A stretch of 40,653 bases of DNA, taken from assembly GCA_030949725.1 (NCBI GenBank), contig JAUZSE010000012.1, positions 1 through 40,653 on the forward strand, read 5' to 3'. The notes beneath the pieces were generated by a model. The model did not search any database and had not been told where the DNA came from. It saw only the letters and a list, made by a program, of their open reading frames with translations. This document shows positions 7,970-17,741 of the stretch, one piece after another (position 1 is the first letter of the stretch; each line of letters opens with the position of its first letter). A program made the translations under genes and the position numbers. Source of the DNA: Sulfurovum sp. (GTDB lineage: Bacteria; Campylobacterota; Campylobacteria; Campylobacterales; Sulfurovaceae).

Positions 7970-9100
7970 CTACCAATAAATCACAACAGAACGTCTGCCC
8001 CAACGTAAGGCTCTTCGTCTATTGAGTCCCATATAAATATCGATACGTTTTCTATAACGTTTATTCATCTTGTCACGGACTCTGTAGAAACCACGTAAAC
8101 CACCTATACGAACTTTGGTGCCATTTTTCATGCCATACCGTGTGAGTAAGTCTCTTGAGACTGCGATGATTCTCATACCTGGACGCAGACGGTTATTCCA
8201 TGCAGCAATAAATGGTGTTGAATCTGTCTGATTGACATGTGAGCTGTATGCAGTAGCCGTCACACGGAGTTTTCTTTTACCAAAACCACGAGTAAAATCT
8301 AATTTGGAACGCTTTTTCTGGATAGCGAGCTTTTTTGCTTTTGCTTTCACTTTTATCTGCTCTAAAACATAAGGAAGAGGAAGCTTAAGTACCTTACCTA
8401 TAGCAATAATAGTATTGCTTTTAATAGCATTGAATTTCACTAATGCTTTAGGTTCAAGTTTAAACATCCTAGCAATAGCAATCAGCGTATCACCATCTTG
8501 TACGGTATAAGTAGCAGAGGAAAAAGCATCAATCATCTTCTGATCAAAAGGAAGTTTTAGTTTTTGTCCTAGACTTAAGGTTGATTTTGTTGTGAGATTA
8601 TTGTAGTTTGCAAGTATTTTTGTTTTTAAACCAAATTTCTTTGCTATACGGCTAAGGACATCTCCACTAACAACTGTATATTCTCCCTCTACTTTTTCAG
8701 ATTTTTTAGCTATTATTTTTTCTAAAACTTCTTGTTCCGTATTTTCTATTCGCAAAGTTTCTTCTGTCAAAGTCTCGTCTAGCACAGTGATCTTCAAAGG
8801 TATATTTTCAGTACCTTTAAAACGTATAGAATCTTCTACTTTGACATATTTTTCTATCATGTCAGCCACAGAAATAACTTTCATTTTCTTTTTTTCTGGT
8901 ACAGCTAATGTTTTGACACGAATAAGTTTTTGCGTGCCTACCGCATACACAATCTCTTTTGCCTTCAGAAACTTTGCACCATAAGGATTACACTCTATGA
9001 TAGTCCCTATAACTACTCTACAATCTATTACAACTTTAGCAACTAGCGTTTCCGATAATAAACATACAAGTAAAAAAAATTTGAAATAACTTTTCGACAT
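7970..9100 (-). CDS. Secreted LysM and 3D-domain peptidoglycan protein
   Basis: A 376-residue exported protein. Order: signal peptide (about 1-21), an uncharacterised region with two Cys (27, 37), LysM 1 (about 141-184, YTVVSGDVLSRIAKKFGL), LysM 2 (about 198-241, YTVQDGDTLIAIARMF), a very basic linker, then a 3D domain (about 279-357, RVTATAYSS to RKRIDIYMG). LysM binds peptidoglycan. 3D domains share the MltA-type double-psi barrel and its conserved Asp residues (D343 and D354 here), so a lytic transglycosylase or cell-wall remodelling role is plausible. It lies 14 nt upstream of the end of thrC and may share its transcript. Confidence 0.8.
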   Translation of the reverse strand: MSKSYFKFFLLVCLLSETLVAKVVIDCRVVIGTIIECNPYGAKFLKAKEIVYAVGTQKLIRVKTLAVPEKKKMKVISVADMIEKYVKVEDSIRFKGTENIPLKITVLDETLTEETLRIENTEQEVLEKIIAKKSEKVEGEYTVVSGDVLSRIAKKFGLKTKILANYNNLTTKSTLSLGQKLKLPFDQKMIDAFSSATYTVQDGDTLIAIARMFKLEPKALVKFNAIKSNTIIAIGKVLKLPLPYVLEQIKVKAKAKKLAIQKKRSKLDFTRGFGKRKLRVTATAYSSHVNQTDSTPFIAAWNNRLRPGMRIIAVSRDLLTRYGMKNGTKVRIGGLRGFYRVRDKMNKRYRKRIDIYMGLNRRRALRWGRRSVVIYW

Positions 9101-9114
9101 TAGATTATGCTAAA

Positions 9115-10580
9115 CTATAAAAAGCTTAACATCTCTCCTTTAATGGATTCTTTTTCTACCACTACACTATGTATAATTGGCTTAGCAAACAAACCATGTA
9201 TCATAGCTGGAACTGAAACATTGGCATTCTCGCTTACCCATTTTAATGCTTCGGTATCATGTTCTACTTCTTTGCCCAAAGCTTTAGCAACAGCCGGAGA
9301 AAATTTTGTCCATTCAGCTGTTGAATAGACTACTGTTTTGAGATCTTTTTCTCTTAAGTTTTCATAAGCTCTCATACATGTAGCAGTATGAGGTCCATAA
9401 TATAGCCTTTTTTTGCATAAGCACCTACTACGGCTTCACAGACTTCATCATCAGAAAAAGAAGCATCAAAATCTTCTCGCAAGGGAAGCCAGTTCCTCGG
9501 AAGTAAGTTGATATTTACCTTCACTTTCCAAAGCATTCATAAGCTCCTTAGTACGCGTTGGACCAAATTTATCGCAGAAAATGCGTTCAACGTTTGAACT
9601 TTTCAAAATATCCATCGCTGGAGATTCTGTTTGGATAAGTGTATGGCTTGTAAGATCATATGATCCAGTGGTAATCAAGTCTGTCAATATATTGTTACTA
9701 TTGGATGAGATAAGAATCTTTTCTATAGGTAAACCTGCTTTCTTTGCATAATACGCACCTAAGGCATTACCAAAGTTTCCACTAGGTACTACAAGATAAA
9801 TTTTCTCACCCATCCTAATCTCATTTTTTCTCAGTAATTCTAAATACGCATGTATATGGTAAATGATTTGAAAAATAATACGTCCAAAGTTTACCGAGTT
9901 TGCTGCCGAAAGTTTAATGTTTCGCTCTGCCAATTCTGCTTTAAACTCTTCAGAAGCAAGCAGTTCTTTGAGCATGTTTTGTGTATCGTCAAAGTTACCT
10001 TTAACCCCTATGACTTTAAGGTTAGCTGCATCTTCTGTTACCATTTGAAGTCTTTGCACATCAGAAGTCCCACCTTCAGGATATAAACATGCTACCTGTA
10101 CACCCTCTTGATCTTTAAATGTCTCTAGTGTAGCAGGACCTGTATCTCCAGAGGTTACCGCCATGATAAGATAATGTTCACCTCTTTTTTGTGCCAATTT
10201 ACTCAGTACATACCCAAAAGGTTGTAGTGCCATATCTTTAAAGGCTCGTGTAGGGCTATGGTAAAGTTCGCAAACAAAACAATCATCTTCTATTTTCGAA
10301 AGAGGAACAGGATTGGATGGATCATCAAAGGCATCATATCGCTTTAAAGCCTCTTCAAGCACTTCTTTTTCTATATCTATGCCAAATTGTTGCAAAAGTC
10401 TAATGCCAAGGTCTTATAATGACTTGAAAGATGACCTTCTAAAAATTCTTGATCTAAAGTTGGAAGTTGTGAGGGTACATATAGCCCACCAAAACTAGCA
10501 CTTGGGCTAAGTATCGCTTCTGAAAATAGTACGGATGAAGGTTTTTGTCCATCATTCCCACGTGTCTCAATAAATTGCAT
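9115..10580 (-). CDS. thrC: Threonine synthase, broken by three indels
   Basis: PLP enzyme making threonine from O-phosphohomoserine. It reads as about 488 residues once three single-base lesions are repaired: a missing base near 10398-10404, an extra base in the run at 9483-9485, and a missing C at 9392-9393. Motifs: the N-terminal ETRGNDGQKPS, PLP lysine in SPTRAFKDMALQ, SGDTGPATLE, and VPSGNFGNALGAYYAKKAG. The C-terminal part ends YSTAEWTKFSPAVA. The gene is essential for prototrophy, so sequencing error is more likely than loss. A TATAAT-type promoter lies just upstream (10611-10616). Confidence 0.9.
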
Positions 10581-10610
10581 CTAAATTATCCTATATTTAT
10601 ATTAACGATT

Positions 10611-10616
10611 ATTATA
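10611..10616 (-). promoter_or_regulatory. Promoter -10 of thrC
   Basis: On the minus strand the sequence reads TTTGCTATAAT, an extended -10 box 31 nt before the thrC ATG (10580). No -35 is recognisable. Confidence 0.6.
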
Positions 10617-10654
10617 GCAAAGTAAGCTAATAGTATCATACTAGCTAGATAAGT

Positions 10655-12798
10655 TCAAGATGAAGAATCTTTCGCATGGTAAAAATCTATAAAAGTATCA
10701 CTGTCCATAGCTTTCGCAAAATAATACCCTTGAGCCATGTCACAATGGTAAGATCTCAATAAGTCTTCTTGCTCAAGTGTTTCAACGCCTTCTGCTATGA
10801 CTTCATAGCCTAAACTTTGAGAAAAGACTATAATTGCTTTGGCTACTTGGGCATCATGTGTATTGGTAGTGATTCCACAAATAAAAGATTTATCGATCTT
10901 TATGGTGTCTATTGCCAAATTTTTAAGATAACTCATAGACGAGTATCCTGTACCAAAATCATCAATAGATATACGACAACCTAAACTACGCAGATCATCT
11001 AAGTATGGTTGATTTTCCTGTGGCGTATTCCATAATATAGCGTTCGGTTAATTCAATTTCAATATGTTTAGCGTCTATACCTGTTTCATTTATGATTTTC
11101 TTAAAGTTTTCAAAAGCATCCACTTGACGTAGCTGTATAGATGAGATATTGATCGCGATGAGGTTAAGTTCAATGCCTTGATTTTTCCATTGCATATAGC
11201 TTTCACAAGCTTTACGAAATACAAAATACCCTAACTCTACGATGAACCTTGTATCTTCAGCAACGTTAATAAATTCTTCAGGAGAAACATTTCCAAGTAG
11301 AGGACTATGCCAACGTATCAATGCCTCGGCTCCCATGATTTTACCTGTAGCCAAATGATATTGTGGCTGATAGTGCAAGAGAAACTCTTCTTTTTCCAAG
11401 GCATGTACTAGTTCTTGTTCCAATTCCAAACGTCTCTGCATATTGACAGAAAGTTCTTTGGTGTAAAATGCATAAGTATCACCACCATTATCTTTAGCCT
11501 TATACATCGCAGAATCTGCATGTTTGAGGAGCATACTTTTAGTCTTGCCATCATCAGGATATTTTGCAATTCCTATACTTGCAGAAGTATTTAAATTGTA
11601 TTCACGTATATGCATAGGCTTTCGGATGACAGAGGTAATTTCAGCCACTAAAATATCTATCGTGTCCATATTTTTCTCATTTTCAATGATGGAAACAAAC
11701 TCATCTCCACCCAAACGTGCAAGTAGATTTTCTTTTCCCAAAACTTTAGCAATACGCGTAGCAAGAATGATGAGCATTTCATCACCAACATCATGCCCCA
11801 AAGTATCATTGATCACTTTAAACCGATCAAGGTCTATAAACAAAACAATAAATCTTTTCTTATTCTTATCATTTTTAGCTATCAATACATCCATATAACG
11901 TTCAAATTCTGCCCTATTTGGAAGTTTGGTTAATGTGTCATGATATGCCAAATAAAATACTTCTGCCCTATTTCTAAGTACCTTTAAATACGTATGCACC
12001 AATACGATTAATATAATGAGTGCAAAAATAAAAAATGCCAACCCAATCTTCTCTTCTGCATCCTTGTTACGTTGTGATTCATGGTCTAGCAGTACACGCA
12101 ACGAACCAATAGTATCACCCAATGCCAATGCCTCATTCTCTTTTAAAAGTGTATTCAATAATCTTACATCTTTTAAGATCTGCTTGCTATGTCTATAAAA
12201 ATAATCAAGGTCTTTATCTACTGAACTATGTAAATGCAAGCTAGCTAAGTCTTCATCTAAGTGTAATACCTTTAACTCTCTACCTATAAAAATCTGTCCT
12301 ATTTTAAATAAAATATCACTAAGTAACTTTTCAATCTGTATATTTCCATTTGTTCTTTGTTCCAAAGACTTTTGTAATTCATACAGATAATACACCGCAC
12401 TTGTAATTCTTGCATTTAACGTTTTAAAACTTTCCACTAAGTTTATTTTTATATCATATTTTTGACTAATTTGTTTAAGCAAATCACTTACCTTAGCACT
12501 AAAAATTTCATGCATTTTATTGTCTCGAAGAGCAAGTAACTCTCTATCAAACTCTTTTGTAATTTTAGTGATTTGATCATTATCCAAATAACGATAAGAA
12601 CGCATCAAAGTATTGTCCATATCTTGATTGTAACTTTTTAATTTCACAACACCCATAATATATTGATCATTGTTCTTAATCGTGATACTCACATTTTGCA
12701 AATAATAAAAAAGACCTGCAAGAGAAAAGAAAAAAAAATAAAAGAAGGATCATCACCCCATCAATATTTTTGTTAAGAAAACTATTGAGGTGGGACAT
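10655..12798 (-). CDS. Membrane GGDEF-EAL cyclic-di-GMP protein, frameshifted
   Basis: About 710 residues when rejoined. The N-terminal region has two membrane helices flanking a helical sensor domain of about 210 residues. The second helix (IFALIILIVLVHTYL) leads into a diguanylate cyclase (GGDEF in LGGDEFVSII) and an EAL phosphodiesterase (EALIRW, ELTERYI, IDDFGTGYSS, KIDKSFI, AEGVETLEQ). Both signature sets are intact. Two breaks are visible: an extra base near 11022 just after ELTERYIMEYA, and a T9 run (12730-12738) that should be T8 to fuse the first membrane helix. The likely start is the ATG at 12796-12798 inside the end of the peroxidase gene. The sensed signal is unknown. Confidence 0.85.
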
Positions 12799-13726
12799 GC
12801 ATATCTTTCACTATAGTAGGTAATTCTCCCGTAAGTGTCTTCAAAAAATCAACAATACGCTGAAGACTGTCTTTATCCATAGGGTGTCCCAGCTGATATT
12901 GAGTCATAATATTTACGGCTTCTTCCAATGTTTTGGCACGCCCATCATGCATATAAGGAGCGGTTAGTGCGATATTTCTTAAAGAAGGTACTTTAAAAAC
13001 ATATTTATCTTCTTCTTTATGTGTAGTATTGTAACGCCCTAGTTCTTCACTTTTGGCATCTTTATAAATACCAAACTTATTGTAAAGATTACCCCCTATA
13101 TTGACACCATTGTGACAGGAGATACACCCTTTTGCTTTAAATAATCTATAACCTTCAATCTCATGACTGTTTAATGCCTTCAAATCACCCTTTAAATACT
13201 TGTCAAAAGGTGAATTTGGAGTAATAAGTATTTTTTCAAATTCAGCCAATACCTCAGCCAAGTTTTCTGCCGTAATACCATCTTCATACAATGCTTCAAA
13301 AAGAGCAGGATACACCTTACTTTCTTTGAGATCTTTCAATACTACAGGCATAGAATTACCCATTTCAACAGGATTGATGATAGGGTTTAGTGCCTGCTCT
13401 TTAAGACTTTTTGCACGCCCATCCCAAAACTGTCTGAAATTATACACAGAATTATACACGGTAGGTACATTAAACAAACCTTGCTGACCATCGATACCTT
13501 TGGTATAAGCTGTAGTATCTGCTCCATTGTGCAGTAAATTATGACAACTCATACATGAAAATGTTTTGTCTTTGGAAAGGATGGGATCTAAAAAGAGTTT
13601 TTTGCCTAATTGTACTTTTTCATCATCTACTTTAAGCTCTGTAGGGATTGGAACCAACTCCGCTGCAACGAGAGGGGATGACAACAATGAAAAACATAGT
13701 GAAAATAGAAAAAAACTTTTTTTCAT
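12782..13726 (-). CDS. Di-heme cytochrome c peroxidase
   Basis: Periplasmic enzyme of the CCP/MauG family that reduces hydrogen peroxide with electrons from c-type cytochromes. It has 314 residues, a signal peptide (about 1-22) and two CxxCH heme sites (58-62 CMSCH, 201-205 CISCH). NVPTVYNSVYNFRQFWDGRA and the C-terminal APYMHDGRAKTLEEAV, with a possible axial Met, are hallmarks of the family. It sits 18 nt after argB and overlaps the proposed GGDEF-EAL start. MauG-type modification activity cannot be excluded, but no MauG partner is present. Confidence 0.92.
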   Translation of the reverse strand: MKKSFFLFSLCFSLLSSPLVAAELVPIPTELKVDDEKVQLGKKLFLDPILSKDKTFSCMSCHNLLHNGADTTAYTKGIDGQQGLFNVPTVYNSVYNFRQFWDGRAKSLKEQALNPIINPVEMGNSMPVVLKDLKESKVYPALFEALYEDGITAENLAEVLAEFEKILITPNSPFDKYLKGDLKALNSHEIEGYRLFKAKGCISCHNGVNIGGNLYNKFGIYKDAKSEELGRYNTTHKEEDKYVFKVPSLRNIALTAPYMHDGRAKTLEEAVNIMTQYQLGHPMDKDSLQRIVDFLKTLTGELPTIVKDMHVPPQ

Positions 13727-13744
13727 AACTTTAGAATCCTTTCC

Positions 13745-14596
13745 TTAAAGTTCTATACATGTCCCTACACCTGAACTCGTCAAGATTTCTAGTAACAAAG
13801 AGTGTTCCACACGTCCATCTATAATATGTGCTTTTTTGACACCACCACGCAATGCTTCTATACAGGCATCTACTTTAGGAACCATACCACCTTGTATCGT
13901 TCCATCTACTTTGAGTGCTTCTGTTTTTTCAATGCTTAGATTCGTGATGAGTTTCATATCTTTATCTAACACACCTGGTGTATCTGTCAAAAAAAGTATC
14001 TTACGTGCTTCCATTGCCACAGCTATTTTAGAAGCTGCCAGATCAGCATTAATATTAAAACCAGGATGTCCTATAGTACTGCTTCCTGCTATAGGAGCAA
14101 TGACAGGAACTGCACCATCTTCAATGATATTGTTTACGATATCAGGATTGACATGTTCTATGATGCCCGTGTACCCAAAGTTATCAAAATCTTTTGGTAA
14201 GCCTTTTAAGAAGCCACCATCTTTACCAGAGATACCAATGGCTTTAGACCCATGGTTATCCAACAAAGAAACAATCTCTTTATTGATACTACCAGAAAGT
14301 ACCATTTCAACAATACGCATCACTTCTCTTGTCGTCACACGCTGACCCTCAACAAACCTTGTATCTATATTCAGTGCAGTAAGCATATCGGTAATACTTT
14401 TACCCCCACCATGCACCACTATAGGTTTCATACCTACCAAATGCAAAAGTACAATATCTTGGGCAAACTGTTCTTTAAGTTCTTCGCTTGTTTGAGCAGA
14501 ACCCCCATACTTAATGACGATCTTTTCATTGGCAAAACGTTTAATGTAGGGTAACGCTTCAAGCAGTGTTTTTACTACTTCTAACTTATCTTTCAA
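13745..14596 (-). CDS. argB: Acetylglutamate kinase
   Basis: Second step of arginine synthesis: phosphorylates N-acetyl-L-glutamate with ATP. 283 residues with the amino-acid-kinase fold: IVIKYGGSAQ near the N-terminus, PIVVHGGGKSITDML, GISGKDGG, a HPGFNINADLAASKIA segment and a GGMVPKVDACIEALRGG end. It overlaps the end of lpxK by 11 nt, so the two are probably cotranscribed. The long N-terminal helix before the core is often associated with arginine feedback inhibition in this family. argD, from the same pathway, is about 15 kb away. Confidence 0.95.
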   Translation of the reverse strand: MKDKLEVVKTLLEALPYIKRFANEKIVIKYGGSAQTSEELKEQFAQDIVLLHLVGMKPIVVHGGGKSITDMLTALNIDTRFVEGQRVTTREVMRIVEMVLSGSINKEIVSLLDNHGSKAIGISGKDGGFLKGLPKDFDNFGYTGIIEHVNPDIVNNIIEDGAVPVIAPIAGSSTIGHPGFNINADLAASKIAVAMEARKILFLTDTPGVLDKDMKLITNLSIEKTEALKVDGTIQGGMVPKVDACIEALRGGVKKAHIIDGRVEHSLLLEILTSSGVGTCIEL

Positions 14597-15504
14597 GTTT
14601 ACATCCTTTAATATATGTTTCTATATTTTTAATTATATCATTATTTAACATTAGTTTCAGTTTCATTTCACTGAGTGCAATATCTATCCCGTCAAGTTTA
14701 ACTTTATCTTTTGAGGTACACAACAAACTGCTTGCCTCATGCTTCTTTAGGTAATTTAAAATCATATCTTTATTAAAGTAAGCATGGTCATCCAAATACA
14801 TTTTTGCTAACACATTTGAAGGCAAGTACTTATCGAGTCTTTGTGGATTTGAAATCGCTGTCAACAAGACCATACGCTCTGTAGGATTTACTACCTCCAC
14901 TACCCTCTCAAAATCTCTGTCTTCTTTCAGCACCATGTCTGCAAAACGTTTGCTAAACCAAAATTCTCTAAATGCTCCTGCTGGAAATGGCAAATAGTTC
15001 TTGATGCTTTCAGGTTCTAAAAGTATTTCATATTTTTCTATCTCTACACGGTTAAACCCGTCATCTAGTATGATAAGTTTTGTACCAAAACTTTTAGCCA
15101 ATTCTATGGCTTTAGTGTCTATCTTCTGACACGATGACAGAACAATGAGGCAATGACTCTGCCATAAGCATAGCTTCATCTCCACTCTGCTCGACATTTA
15201 CAAGTATCTTTCCCCTACGGCTTACTTCAATCAAGCCTTGACTTAAACGTCCATAACCACGAGAGATGATAGTCACCCCTTCAAACCTAGAAGCCAAGGC
15301 GATTACAAAAGGTGTTTTACCCGACCCCCCAACCATAAGATTTCCTACAGAAACGATAGGCAACCCAAAAGATCTTTTCGTCGCAAATACTCTACGTAAA
15401 AACATCCCTATACCGTAAAGTAACGACAGAGGAGTCAAGACAATTATGATTGGATAATGATACCATTGTGGTGAAAAAAACATCCTTTCAAAGAAATGTT
15501 TCAC
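14586..15504 (-). CDS. lpxK: Tetraacyldisaccharide 4'-kinase LpxK, frameshifted
   Basis: Inner-membrane kinase that adds the 4'-phosphate in lipid A synthesis. About 306 residues when rejoined. N-terminal membrane helix (YPIIIVLTPLSLLYGIGMFL), then P-loop VGNLMVGGSGKTP, the SRGYGR motif, SGDEAMLMA, and after the break IILDDGFNRV. The break is one base near 15115-15120, between VIVSEDR and KAIELAKSF. The start at 15504 lies inside the end of the DUF455 gene (17 nt overlap). Lipid A synthesis is essential in most Gram-negatives, so a read error is the simplest explanation. Confidence 0.9.
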
Positions 15505-16315
15505 TCACAAACCTTTGCACCAAGTTTTTAATTTCATCACAGCTAAATCCTGCTTCCTTCCTAGCTTCTACATTGACATGGGGTCTGTGTTTTGAGAGAA
15601 GGTCATACCGTTCTAGTATTTCAAAATAGACAGAAACATCTTTCCCCTCTTTTTCACAAAGCACCTTAAACCACTTGTCGCCTTTAAGGACATGGTCTAT
15701 CTCTTCTTCATAAATGATATGTAGTATGTCTATAAGTTTTCCAACGGCAGGGATTTTACGTTTATTGTCAAGCTTTTTGATGATCTGTGGACTCACATCA
15801 AGCCCTGATGCTTCAAAATAACGTGGCACTATCGCCATACGGTCTAAGATATTGTCTGCGGTATTGTTTGCTGCGTCAAAAAGTCCACAATGTACAGGAA
15901 ATGCACCATAAGCAAATCCCACTTCTTCTAAGAGGTCATTAAGCATCTTAAAATGACGTATTTCATCACTCGCAACTTCAAGCCAGTCTACTCTATATTC
16001 TCCTGACATCTCGGGATAACGATACACAGCGTCAAGAGCCAAATCTATAGCCGAAAACTCTATATGTGCGATAGAATGTACCAAACTAGCTAACCCCTCA
16101 GCTGTCTCAAAATCCTTACGTGTACGCAACTCTCGTGGTGCAACTATCGTACAGATATTGGCATAGGATGGCTGAGTAAACCTCACAGGAACAAAGTCTT
16201 CCTTAACACTAACTTCATTTTGGCTACAATACGCTAAACACTGAGCAGTCAATTTTTCTTTAAGATAAATGTCATCACTAATAATGGCTTGCTCTAATAC
16301 TTCATATATATTCAT
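15488..16315 (-). CDS. DUF455 ferritin-like protein
   Basis: 275 residues, soluble and helical. Candidate di-iron ligands are visible: E73, H84 and E86 in HSIAHIEFSAIDLALD, E118 and H121 in VASDEIRHFKML, and a later IIYEEEIDHV. This is the DUF455 group of ferritin-like proteins, related in fold to MiaE; the substrate is not established. It is the first gene of the run with lpxK and argB, overlaps lpxK, and is divergent from the MBL hydrolase 14 nt away. Confidence 0.8.
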   Translation of the reverse strand: MNIYEVLEQAIISDDIYLKEKLTAQCLAYCSQNEVSVKEDFVPVRFTQPSYANICTIVAPRELRTRKDFETAEGLASLVHSIAHIEFSAIDLALDAVYRYPEMSGEYRVDWLEVASDEIRHFKMLNDLLEEVGFAYGAFPVHCGLFDAANNTADNILDRMAIVPRYFEASGLDVSPQIIKKLDNKRKIPAVGKLIDILHIIYEEEIDHVLKGDKWFKVLCEKEGKDVSVYFEILERYDLLSKHRPHVNVEARKEAGFSCDEIKNLVQRFVSETFL

Positions 16316-16329
16316 AGGAGAATTATAAC

Positions 16330-16935
16330 ATGGAAATCAAAATACAGCCTATGGGGTCTACCCAAACCAACTGTTATATCGTAACTGTAGAGGGTAAAGA
16401 TTTCATCATTGATCCAGGTATGGGGGCTACCCAATGGGTGGTTGATAATGTGACTAATCCCATAGCCATACTCAACACCCATGCTCACTTTGATCATGTA
16501 TGGTCAAACCAAGCCGTACAAGATGCCTTAAAGATACCTATTTATTGTCCTAAAGGTGATGTTTTTATGCTCACCGACTGCCCATTGGGACAATCTGTAC
16601 CCCCAAGCGATGCGGACTATGAAGTAGTAGGAGATGAAGAGCTTGAACTGGGAGGCGTAAAAATAAAATTCCGCCTCTTCCCCGGACATACTCCAGGGTG
16701 TAGCATTATAGAGATCGGAGATATATGGCTCTCAGGAGACTTCCTCTTCCAACAATCCATAGGAAGATGGGACTTCCCTTTTTCAAGTGGAGAAGCCATG
16801 GTCAAAAGTTTAGAAAAAGCAATAACGCTCGAAGGGGATTATACTGTGTACCCAGGTCACGGTTTGAGTACTACACTTAAAGCAGAACAAAAAGTCATGC
16901 CTTATTGGATAGAACAGGTCAAAAGAACACTATAA
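16330..16935 (+). CDS. MBL-fold metallohydrolase, glyoxalase II-like
   Basis: 201 residues. The metal site NTHAHFDH (H51, H53, D55, H56) is complete, with a later FPGHTPGCS, the bridging Asp in LSGDFLFQ, and VYPGHG. This is the short GloB-like hydrolase group, usually acting on thioesters or of unknown substrate. Ribosome binding site AGGAG lies about 9 nt before the ATG. Convergent with the HsrA-like gene (14 nt between stops). Confidence 0.9.
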   Translation: MEIKIQPMGSTQTNCYIVTVEGKDFIIDPGMGATQWVVDNVTNPIAILNTHAHFDHVWSNQAVQDALKIPIYCPKGDVFMLTDCPLGQSVPPSDADYEVVGDEELELGGVKIKFRLFPGHTPGCSIIEIGDIWLSGDFLFQQSIGRWDFPFSSGEAMVKSLEKAITLEGDYTVYPGHGLSTTLKAEQKVMPYWIEQVKRTL

Positions 16936-16949
16936 GCTATGCGATGAAT

Positions 16950-17609
16950 TTAATATGAGAATTTATACCCACGTCTACGAACTGTATGAATCACTTGAAA
17001 ACCAAGGATACTCTTCAAGCGTTTACGTATCTGGTTGATTGCAACCTCAACGGTATTATCACTTACATACTCAGGTTCTTCCCAAAGTGCGTTGATGATC
17101 TCATCTTTAGAGAAAACCCTTTGTTTACGAAGTGCAAGATAGGCAAGGATGTCAAATGTTTTACCGTTGAGAGAAACAATCTTTTCATCATACTCTATCT
17201 TTTTATTGGCTATGTCAATCACAAGTTTGTCTATCGTCACCTGTGTACCAAAAAGATGTCTCATATTTGCCAATACTCTTGCAGCTATGAGATCAGGATG
17301 TTCACAATGTTGATAGATAACATCATCTACGCCCAAAGCATAAAAAGCAACTTGCTGTTTAAGGTTACTAGCGAGTATCATGATCTTTGTTTCACTCTTT
17401 TTCTTTTTGACTTCATTGACATAACGTTCAAGTGAATACTTGACACCCTCATCCACGATAATAACAAGTTCATAATGCCTAAAGTCTGTAAAGTTTGTTG
17501 CATCATAAATGTCTTTTGCATTGTCAACAATACAAATAAAATAATTATCTAATTCTTTTTCAAGTTCTTTAACGTATTCATCACTAAAACCCACAGTTAA
17601 TATTCTCAT
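16950..17609 (-). CDS. hsrA: HsrA/HP1043-type orphan response regulator
   Basis: 219 residues: receiver-like domain (about 1-118) and an OmpR-type winged helix DNA-binding domain (about 125-219, with EVAINQIRKRLKS and HTVRRRGYKFSY). The receiver is atypical: the phospho-acceptor position in YELVIIVDEG is Val, followed by D, and the conserved Lys-Pro is replaced by Gln-His (VIYQH). This is the pattern of HP1043 (HsrA), an essential phosphorylation-independent regulator of Campylobacterota. No histidine kinase is adjacent. The leader contains a long hairpin (17626-17663). Confidence 0.85.
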   Translation of the reverse strand: MRILTVGFSDEYVKELEKELDNYFICIVDNAKDIYDATNFTDFRHYELVIIVDEGVKYSLERYVNEVKKKKSETKIMILASNLKQQVAFYALGVDDVIYQHCEHPDLIAARVLANMRHLFGTQVTIDKLVIDIANKKIEYDEKIVSLNGKTFDILAYLALRKQRVFSKDEIINALWEEPEYVSDNTVEVAINQIRKRLKSILGFQVIHTVRRRGYKFSY

Positions 17610-17625
17610 TCATTTCCAATCATAT

Positions 17626-17663
17626 AGAAAAGTAGCTAAAACTTAAAGTTTTTCTACTTTTCT
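17626..17663 (-). promoter_or_regulatory. Long inverted repeat in the hsrA leader
   Basis: AGAAAAGTAG at 17626-17635 pairs exactly with CTACTTTTCT at 17654-17663. Inside lies a second dyad, AAAACTT / AAGTTTT (17638-17644, 17646-17652), so the whole block is close to one interrupted palindrome. It lies 17 nt before the hsrA ATG and just after a likely -10 box. It could be an operator for autoregulation, a leader hairpin or a terminator for cmoB read-through. No strong T run follows it on the minus strand. Confidence 0.5.
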
Positions 17664-17677
17664 CTTTTATTAGCGTA

Positions 17678-17683
17678 TTTATA
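17678..17683 (-). promoter_or_regulatory. Promoter -10 of hsrA
   Basis: On the minus strand TTTGGCTATAAATACG gives a TATAAA box with an extended TGGC. It implies a leader of about 60 nt containing the inverted repeat above. Confidence 0.5.
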
Positions 17684-17741
17684 GCCAAATGTACCTTGTT
17701 TAAAAATAAAAGTAACAAGTTTATGAGAGGTTAATGACTTA

